Of a DNA stretch of 64,000 nt, positions 57,792 to 64,000 are shown in pieces (the first letter of the stretch is position 1; each line of letters begins with the position of its first letter). A model generated the notes under the pieces. The model ran no database searches, was not told the origin of the DNA, and saw nothing but the letters and a program-made list of their open reading frames with translations. The DNA is from Shewanella dokdonensis (GTDB taxonomy: Bacteria > Pseudomonadota > Gammaproteobacteria > Enterobacterales > Shewanellaceae). Made by a program: the position numbers and the translations under genes. The stretch spans positions 2,418,001 to 2,482,000 of the forward strand of contig NZ_CP074572.1 of NCBI RefSeq assembly GCF_018394335.1, given 5' to 3'.

Positions 57792-58946
57792 TTACTTGCC
57801 TATTCTGGCGGCGCCAGCGGTTGGGCTACACAGATAAATTTGTGCCTCTAGGCCGGTACTGCGGTGATATTCCTGCTCAACGGCAGCGATCACTTTGTCG
57901 GTATATTCGTGTTCAACCAGGGCGATAACACAGCCACCAAAACCTTTGCCGGTCATACGCACACCACCATGCGTTCCAAGCGGGCGGCGGATAATCTGCA
58001 CCAGCGTATCGATAGCTTCCGGCACAATGGCAAAATCATCCCGCATCGAGTCATGGGATTCTGCCATCAGTTGCGAAATCCGCTCGATATCGCCTTTGGT
58101 CAGTGCCCGGACTGCCCTTTGGGTGCGATTGTTTTCCGTAACTACATGATGTGCCCGGCGATAGGCGACGGGATCCAGTTGTGCTTGCTGCTGTTGCAGT
58201 TGCGCCAGTGTCAGGTGGCGCAAGGTATCCAGCCCAAAATGGGCGGCCACTTGTTCACATTGCTGGCGTCGTTCATTGAATTCTTCGCTGTGGCGTACTG
58301 AAGGCAGACCCGAGTTGATGATCAACAGGCTGAGACTGTCGGGGATGGGCACAGGTTGGCACTCAAGATCCATGCAGTCGATCAGCAGCGCGCAGTCTTC
58401 TTCCGCCATAGCGCAGGTGATCTGATCCATGATGCCACAGGCATGGCCCACATAATGATTTTCACCCCGTTGTGCTAACTGTGCCACCGCCAGCGGCGAC
58501 AGATGCAGTTGGCTGGTATCGTTAATTGCCGTACCAAAAGCGATTTCCAGTGAGGCGGATGATGCTAACCCGGCTCCGGCGGGCACATTGCCTACTACCG
58601 CCAGATCCAGCCCTTTAGCAGGTAGGCCACTCAGTGCTACTGCTGAGCTGAATCCCTTGAGATAGTTGATCCAGCCATCACCATCTGCCATCTGCCCTTC
58701 GGCACCATAACGCCATTGGCGGATGTCTGGATACTCATCGGCAACCGCACGAAACTGGTCGTCATTACGGACTTTTACCGCAATCACGGTATGGAAGTTG
58801 ATGGCCGCAGGTAATACAAAACCATCGTTATAATCGGTGTGCTCGCCAATAATATTGACGCGACCCGGGGCACTGAAAAGGACATCGGGTTTAGTACCAA
58901 ATGTTTTTACAAACAGCTTGGTGGCACTGGGTGCAGGGTTCGACAT
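57792..58946 (-). CDS. galK: GalK, galactokinase
   Basis: 384 residues, as in E. coli (382). It phosphorylates alpha-D-galactose. GHMP-kinase motifs: the galactokinase signature APGRVNIIGEHTDYNDGFVLP near residue 25 (read GRVNIIGEHTDYNDG), NVPAGAGLASSASLE near 120 and GGVRMTGKGFGGCVIAL near 335. The usual galT and galE are not next to it, so UDP-galactose formation must be encoded elsewhere or the pathway differs. Likely operon galK-galM-membrane protein. Confidence 0.96.
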   Translation of the reverse strand: MSNPAPSATKLFVKTFGTKPDVLFSAPGRVNIIGEHTDYNDGFVLPAAINFHTVIAVKVRNDDQFRAVADEYPDIRQWRYGAEGQMADGDGWINYLKGFSSAVALSGLPAKGLDLAVVGNVPAGAGLASSASLEIAFGTAINDTSQLHLSPLAVAQLAQRGENHYVGHACGIMDQITCAMAEEDCALLIDCMDLECQPVPIPDSLSLLIINSGLPSVRHSEEFNERRQQCEQVAAHFGLDTLRHLTLAQLQQQQAQLDPVAYRRAHHVVTENNRTQRAVRALTKGDIERISQLMAESHDSMRDDFAIVPEAIDTLVQIIRRPLGTHGGVRMTGKGFGGCVIALVEHEYTDKVIAAVEQEYHRSTGLEAQIYLCSPTAGAARIGK

Positions 58947-59077
58947 TTTCCAGGTGATTCCACAAAAACAACTTAATTATCAAAGTCTGGCACAGACTTA
59001 TTTACTCTGCTGTTATATCACGACTGTGGCGGCTAACGTTAGCGGGATTTATGGCTCCCGCCTCAGGCCATTGTCGG

Positions 59078-60691
59078 TCAGGCGGCTGGCGTATCATCCA
59101 CAGCATTCGCGTCCATTGGCAGCAGTTCAGTTGCCACATGGTCGACAAAACCGGCACCGGCTGCTTCATACAGGTTATAGACGCTATGAACCCCAAGCTC
59201 TCGTAGTGATTGGGCGTCTTCGCCGTATTGGATGATGGCGCTGATCTTGCCTTGATAATCCAGCTTCTTCAGTTGCTGTACTGAAAACAGATTACCGGCA
59301 TGATACGGCATCGCCAGCAGCACCAGTTCCAGGTTGGGGGCGCGGTCGAGTTTCTCCCAAAAGTCGGTATCGGCGGCATCGCCTTTGACCACATTACGAC
59401 CGTGCTGCCGATGGAAATCCACCAACTCCTGTTTATGTTCAATCCCGAGAATTTCACCACCAAAGCGGTTTTTCAGCTCATCGTAAGCGCCGCTGCCGAT
59501 ACGCCCCATACCGAGGATCAGAAAACGTGGATTACCAATGGGGATCGGGCGATCTTCTGGATGTAGTGGCTTGCGTTCCAGCCGCACCAGTTTTTTCTGA
59601 AAGCGCTGATAGACTTTGCCCACCAATGCATTGAGCGGTGCCGCCAATAAAAAGCTGATACTCAATGCCACAGCAATGATCACTAGCCAATGTGCCGGTA
59701 ACCAGCCCTTGGCTGCGGCGACCGCCGCCACTATCAAACCAAATTCACTGAAATTTCCCAGATTAAAGGCGCTGAGCATGGCGGTGCGCGAGCGCAGTTT
59801 GAAACGCGTCAGCAGCCAGACAAACAGCAGGATTTTCAGCGGGATCAACAGTGCCAGCAACAGCGCGAGCAGAATATCGCTAGCGCTAGGTAAGCCATTG
59901 AGTCCTATGGTGAGGAAAAACGCGACCAGGAAAAGTTCCTTAAAGTAAAACAGTGACTTGGCTAGCTCTGAGGCTTTTGCGTGTCCTGCCAGTAAAATCC
60001 CGATCACCAGCGCGCCGAGATCCGGTTTCAGTCCTACGGCTTCAAATAACCAGGCTCCGACTACCAGTGCCATCACCAGTCCGAACAATACCAGTAGTTC
60101 GCCATGGCCCACCCGATCAAAGGCGCGGTAAATCAGCGGCTTGGCCAGCGGCAGTAACAACAACGCCAATGCCCATGGCGACGGGAAATTGCCCTTAGAA
60201 ATGGTAAGAAACAATACCGCAAAAATATCCTGCATGATCAGGATGCCAATGGCGACCCGACCATAAAGGGTCTGCATATCACCTTTATCTTCCAGCACTT
60301 TTACCGCAAAAACCGTACTGGAAAAACTCAAGGCGAACGCCAGCAATGTCAGTTGTCCCACGCTAAGACTGGTGATCTGACTCAGACCGACTATGCCCAA
60401 AATCTTCAACAGTGGTACAAACAGCACTATCGATAAGAGTAGGTGTAGTCCGGAGCCGGCCCAGACTTCAGCTTTAAACAGGCTGCGAATATCCAGTTTT
60501 AGGCCAATAGCAAACAGCAGCAGTGTCACCCCAAGGCTGGCAAGGGCATTTAATAATGGCAGGCTGTCGCTCTGTATCCCCATGATGTAAAGCACAAAAC
60601 CAGCGGCGAGATAACCGATTAATGGCGGTAGATTGATCCGGCTGACCAGCAGACCACAGGCGAGGGTAATAACAAGAATGGCGGGTTCCAT
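59078..60691 (-). CDS. CPA2-family monovalent cation:proton antiporter with TrkA-N domain
   Basis: 537 residues. Twelve or thirteen membrane helices (PPLIGYLAAGFVLYIMGI, LALSFSSTVFAVKVLEDKG, LGALVIGILLAGH, FFLTIGLNG) are followed by a Rossmann TrkA-N domain (FLILGMGRIGSGAYDEL near residue 390). This is the KefB/KefC/YbaL architecture: K+ or Na+ efflux controlled by nucleotide or glutathione adducts. C-terminal regulatory partner genes (KefF/KefG) are not adjacent, so the exact type is open. Confidence 0.9.
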   Translation of the reverse strand: MEPAILVITLACGLLVSRINLPPLIGYLAAGFVLYIMGIQSDSLPLLNALASLGVTLLLFAIGLKLDIRSLFKAEVWAGSGLHLLLSIVLFVPLLKILGIVGLSQITSLSVGQLTLLAFALSFSSTVFAVKVLEDKGDMQTLYGRVAIGILIMQDIFAVLFLTISKGNFPSPWALALLLLPLAKPLIYRAFDRVGHGELLVLFGLVMALVVGAWLFEAVGLKPDLGALVIGILLAGHAKASELAKSLFYFKELFLVAFFLTIGLNGLPSASDILLALLLALLIPLKILLFVWLLTRFKLRSRTAMLSAFNLGNFSEFGLIVAAVAAAKGWLPAHWLVIIAVALSISFLLAAPLNALVGKVYQRFQKKLVRLERKPLHPEDRPIPIGNPRFLILGMGRIGSGAYDELKNRFGGEILGIEHKQELVDFHRQHGRNVVKGDAADTDFWEKLDRAPNLELVLLAMPYHAGNLFSVQQLKKLDYQGKISAIIQYGEDAQSLRELGVHSVYNLYEAAGAGFVDHVATELLPMDANAVDDTPAA

Positions 60692-60757
60692 GGTAACGCG
60701 ATACCGTAAGCAAGTAGAGTTCCTGCTCCCTACTATAAGGCATTCAATACCATAAAT

Positions 60758-60795
60758 AAAAAGGCGGAGTTGCTCGTAGCAGACGCCGCCTTTTT
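60758..60795. terminator. Terminator hairpin after dsbD
   Basis: A 10-bp stem AAAAAGGCGG/CCGCCTTTTT with an 18-base loop lies 15 bp after the dsbD stop codon. It has T or A runs on both sides and may work in both directions. Confidence 0.8.
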
Positions 60796-60810
60796 GGTAA
60801 AACGTTCGGC

Positions 60811-62626
60811 TTAGTTGAGCAAGTGATCCAGATGCGGCGCAAATTCACTTGGTGCCATAAAACCTGTGACCCTTAAATCATCGCGCAGTTGCCCATCCGC
60901 ACCTATCAACAACAAGGTTGGCAGCCCCAGTACATCGTAGGCATTCAGCAGTTCTTCGTCCTGCTTATTCATGGCGGTAACATCGGCGGTCAGCAGCACC
61001 ATTTGTGACATCCGCTGCTGTACGGCGGCGTCCTTAAAAGTGATATTGGCAAATTCTTTACAGGCCACACACCAATCGGCATAGAGATCCAACATTACTG
61101 GCTTGCTCTCAGCTTGGGCTTTGGCTATCTCACTCTTAAATTCGGCCAAGGTGCTGATGTGTTTAAATTCGACCGCACCTGTTTTGACAGTATTGCTGCT
61201 GTAACCATAACCTAGCGATAGCATTACCGATTGTACTCCGTAAGCAAAGCTACCAATCAGCAGTAGTTGCAGTAGTACGCCGCGTACGGTTTGTTTCCAA
61301 GTGAATGCTGTAGTCTTGTTTTCATGGATCAGATAACCCGCCAGACAAATGCCCCACAGCGCCCACAACAGATCAGATACCAACCCGGGCCAGATACGAC
61401 CCAGCATGATGATCGCCACCATGATGAGTAAGAACCCGAAGATATGTTTGATGATCTCCATCCAAGCGCCAGCTCGGGGTAGCAGTTTGCCGCCAGTGGT
61501 GCCAATCAGCAGCAATGGCAGCCCCATGCCCATACTGAGAATATAGAGTGTGATAAAGCCTTGCAGCAGATCACCACTTTGGGCCACGTAAACCAGTACT
61601 GCAGACAGAGGCGCTGTGGTACAAGGCGAAGCCACCAACCCGGAAAGCACCCCCATCATAAATACGCCAGTGAGCTTGCCACCCTGCTGTTTATTAGAAA
61701 GCGTATTCATCTTTTGTTGCCAAGATGAGGGCAACTGTAGTTCATAGACGCCGAACATGGACAAACTCAGCAGCACAAACAACAACGAAATGGCAATGAG
61801 CACTGGTGGACTCTGTAATGCGGCCTGATATTTCATGCCCGCTGATGCGACTACCAATCCGAGAATCGAATAGGTGAGTGCCATGCCTTGCACATAGGTC
61901 ATTGACAGCGTGAAGGCGCGTGCAGTCGATACTTTTTGCCCTTGCCCGACAATGATGCCGGACAGGATGGGATACATAGGAAACACACAGGGGTGAGTGC
62001 CAACCCAATGCCCAGTACAAAGAAGGTCAGCAATGTCAGCAGTTTACTGTCACTGTGCAGCAGTTTATTCAGCAGTGAATCCTGCTCGGTCAGCGGTTGC
62101 TTGGCGCTTGAATCAACGCTGGCTGCCGTTGCTGCGTTATCGCCACTCTGCGCAGTCGCCGCCGCGAGTGTGCCCGCGTTTTCGGCTACCGGTTTCAGCA
62201 CCAAAGCGCTGGTGGTCGGGGAAAACACAGTTTTCCTTCAGCACAACCCATGTAAGTGACTTTTAGTGTGGCTTCGGTGCCCGCCTGTTTGATGGCAACC
62301 GGGATCTCCACGTAACTGCGGTAAACTTCCTGGGTGCCAAAATAATCATCGTGATGACTTTCACCGCGAGGCTTGGCGATATCCCCTAATTCTCCGCCCT
62401 CTATCGCAAACTGCAATTTGTCGCGATACATGTAGTAACCATCAGCAATCACAAAACTGACTTTCACTACCTGCCCATCCTGCACCGCATCAAAGGCAAA
62501 CGCCTTATCCACTGGCATCAGTTCCGGTTCGCTTTTGAGAAAAGGGAATTTATCACTTAGGCCACTGGCATGTGCCAGTGGTAATAACATCAATGAGGCA
62601 AACAGCAGGGTGATGAGTCGTTTCAT
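60811..62626 (-). CDS. dsbD: DsbD, thiol:disulfide interchange protein (two frameshifts)
   Basis: About 605 residues that bring reducing power from cytoplasmic thioredoxin to the periplasm. N-terminal signal peptide and alpha domain (GYYMYRDKLQFAIE, YMGCAEGKLCFPP with the active Cys pair); eight-helix beta domain (LTPCVFPMYPILSG, SPCTTAPLSAVLVYVA, with the membrane Cys pair); gamma thioredoxin domain (LDLYADWCVACKEF). Breaks, plus coordinates: G4 62218-62221 (one more gives LCFPPTTSALVLK) and G4 61990-61993 (one more gives LTPCVFPMYP). Both lie at functional cysteines, so a real loss would disable it. Overlaps cutA. Confidence 0.94.
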
Positions 62627-62964
62627 AATCTTGTGTTGTCTTTTATCCAGTCCAGATACGCCGGTAGCCCTTGCTGGATATTCACGGCAATCAGCTCCGG
62701 TACTTCATAGGGATGTAGTTGCAGCACGCGTTGCTGCAGTTGCGGATAAACCGCCGCCAGACATTTTAGTTGCAAGCTGACCTCAGTGGCTTCACAGCTT
62801 TGCCCTTGCCAGTGATATACTGATGTCACCGTCGCAGAAATCTGCGCACAGGCCACCAGCTTTTCATCCACTAGCAATCTGGCAAGATCTAATGCCGTGT
62901 CATGATCGGGACAACTACAGAATACCAACAGGAATTCTGGCGTTATACTGTGCATCTGTGTCAC
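62623..62964 (-). CDS. cutA: CutA, divalent-cation tolerance protein
   Basis: 113 residues, a trimeric ferredoxin-like protein. Seen are VFCSCPDHDTALDLARLLVDEKLVACAQI, VYHWQGQ, and HPYEVPELIAVNIQQGLPAYLDWI, the family's core. Its role in metal tolerance is debated even in E. coli. The stop overlaps the dsbD start by four bases (translational coupling), the same cutA-dsbD order as in E. coli and Shewanella. Confidence 0.96.
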   Translation of the reverse strand: MTQMHSITPEFLLVFCSCPDHDTALDLARLLVDEKLVACAQISATVTSVYHWQGQSCEATEVSLQLKCLAAVYPQLQQRVLQLHPYEVPELIAVNIQQGLPAYLDWIKDNTRL

Positions 62965-63142
62965 TCTGTTAATTAACGGATGGCCGTCGGCAGGACAGTC
63001 CGAGCGCTTACTTTACGTGGTTTGTCCTGTTGTTGCATTAAGCAGTTGCTAAAACAGTGAACTTTGGCAGCAATGCTGGTCTTGAATTCAGACCGTGGTG
63101 GCCCCATAAAGTTTTTTCAAGTAGTAAGTAAACGAGATCTAG

Positions 63143-63661
63143 ATGCCTTTTTTAATCTTACTGGTGGCAGTGATATTTTTGCCGATGGTAGAACTGTCGG
63201 TGCTGATGCAGGTCGGTGATGTTCTGGGAACATTTAACACCGTTGCCTTGGTGATCCTGACCGCAGTGGTCGGTGTTTCACTGGTGAAAAGCCAGGGATT
63301 GAATACGCTGATGGCGGTACAACGCAAATTGGCGCAAGGGGAAGCTCCCGGGCAGGAAATTGTTGAAGGCATGCTGCTGGGCGTTGCCGGAATACTGTTG
63401 GTGATCCCCGGCTTTGTGACCGATTTTGTCGGTGTTGTGTTACTGACCCCCTTCTGCCGGGCACCCATTGCAGGATTTTTATATAAACGCATGCAGCTAC
63501 GCGTGGTGATGGCACCGCAGCATCGGCGACCACCTTTTAACTCGCCGCGACAGCGTAAAGATGATGTCATTGACGGCGAATACGAACATAAACCTGATCC
63601 ATCAGACAAACGGCCCGAAAGTCATCAGCTACACAACGGTGACGACGACAAACGGCAATAA
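63143..63661 (+). CDS. fxsA: FxsA membrane protein
   Basis: 172 residues with two to three N-terminal membrane helices (LLVAVIFLPMVELSVLMQVG, TVALVILTAVVGVSLVKSQG, LLGVAGILLVIPGFVTDFVG). The GFVTD motif is typical of FxsA, a suppressor of F exclusion of phage T7 in E. coli. The charged tail (RKDDVIDGEYEHKPD) is cytoplasmic. It is divergent from cutA-dsbD. In related genomes groES-groEL lie near, but they are not in the window. Confidence 0.93.
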   Translation: MPFLILLVAVIFLPMVELSVLMQVGDVLGTFNTVALVILTAVVGVSLVKSQGLNTLMAVQRKLAQGEAPGQEIVEGMLLGVAGILLVIPGFVTDFVGVVLLTPFCRAPIAGFLYKRMQLRVVMAPQHRRPPFNSPRQRKDDVIDGEYEHKPDPSDKRPESHQLHNGDDDKRQ

Positions 63662-63706
63662 CTTACATGCCAACACCTGAGAAAATAGCGCCTGACAGCG
63701 CTGTAT

Positions 63707-64000
63707 TTACTTACCGCTCCAATCGCTGTCTTGAAAATAACTGGGATGCGGCATGTTAGCCGGTTCTTTCATACGCAAGGCGATAAGGTAACTCACTAAT
63801 CCCATCAGTAAGTTACTTATGGGCAGTGCCAGCAATAAACCTTTAACTCCCATGCCCCAAGCACCTAATGCAGCCAAGGGTAACATCAACACAAACAGCC
63901 GACATAAGTTAAGCATCAGTGACGCCATCGGGCGGTGATAAGCGTTTAATGCGGTCGCCACAATGATCACCACGCCGAGCGGCCCATAAGCGAGTGGCAA
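63707..64000 (-). CDS. MATE-family efflux transporter, C-terminal part (partial)
   Basis: Only the last 97 residues are in the window; the gene continues past the right edge. Three helices are visible (VVIIVATALNAYHRP, LCRLFVLMLPLAALGAWGMGVKGLLLALPISNLLMGLVSY), and the NAYHRP with the following LNLCR is the family's late-helix pattern. MATE proteins export drugs or metabolites with Na+ or H+. Convergent with fxsA. Confidence 0.75.
   Translation of the reverse strand: MPLAYGPLGVVIIVATALNAYHRPMASLMLNLCRLFVLMLPLAALGAWGMGVKGLLLALPISNLLMGLVSYLIALRMKEPANMPHPSYFQDSDWSGK

Noticed and set aside
1..64000. CRISPR arrays, prophage modules or a recognised anti-phage system
   Set aside because: No regularly spaced repeats, phage structural genes or known defence gene sets are present; the DUF3800 gene alone is not enough to claim a system.

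Overview
The window looks like chromosome from a gammaproteobacterium of the Alteromonadales, most likely Shewanella or a close relative. The evidence is the gene order fxsA / cutA / dsbD, a periplasmic S9B dipeptidyl peptidase lipoprotein, a twin-arginine selenocysteine formate dehydrogenase, the YajR-type transporter beside ssb, and a dispersed repeat family that I remember from Shewanella genomes. No rRNA is present. The only tRNA gene recognised is tRNA-Sec.

Layout. 1-9.1 kb: end of a membrane protein gene, a ToxR-like membrane regulator, uvrA, a LysR regulator divergent from an ene-reductase, a YajR-like transporter and ssb. 9.1-11.1 kb: a repeat-rich region around an SMR efflux gene. 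11.15-15.03 kb: integron-type gene cassettes without an integrase in view (GNAT-like protein, DUF3800 protein, DJ-1/PfpI protein), each tied to an attC-like site, with an IS10-like element sitting at the crossover end of one attC. 15.4-22.6 kb: TetR/SDR pair, MarR, aldehyde dehydrogenase, GMC oxidoreductase and a FUSC-type membrane protein. 23.2-32.6 kb: M14 peptidase, 2H phosphoesterase, NemA-like reductase, DkgB, MFS exporter with LysR, and the Hsp70-like YegD. 33-36.5 kb: an AT-rich patch (VOC protein, HAD phosphatase, AraC regulator). 36.7-42.4 kb: emrR-emrA-emrB and DPP4.

42.4-54.5 kb is the functional centrepiece: a nearly complete selenocysteine/formate module. It holds fdnGHI-type formate dehydrogenase with an in-frame UGA, fdhE, selA, selB, tRNA-Sec on the opposite strand immediately after selB, fdhD, and the selenium-associated pair yedE/yedF. 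Together these make, decode and use selenocysteine for respiratory formate oxidation; only selD is not in the window. 54.5-64 kb: quinone oxidoreductase, an acidic-tailed protein, galK-galM with a small membrane protein, a CPA2 antiporter, dsbD-cutA, fxsA, and the end of a MATE transporter.

About 26 apparent single-locus frameshifts break otherwise well-conserved genes. In most of them, adding or removing one base in a short homopolymer restores the family sequence exactly. This points to sequencing or assembly error rather than real gene decay. I therefore annotate these genes as whole CDS and give the breakpoint for each.
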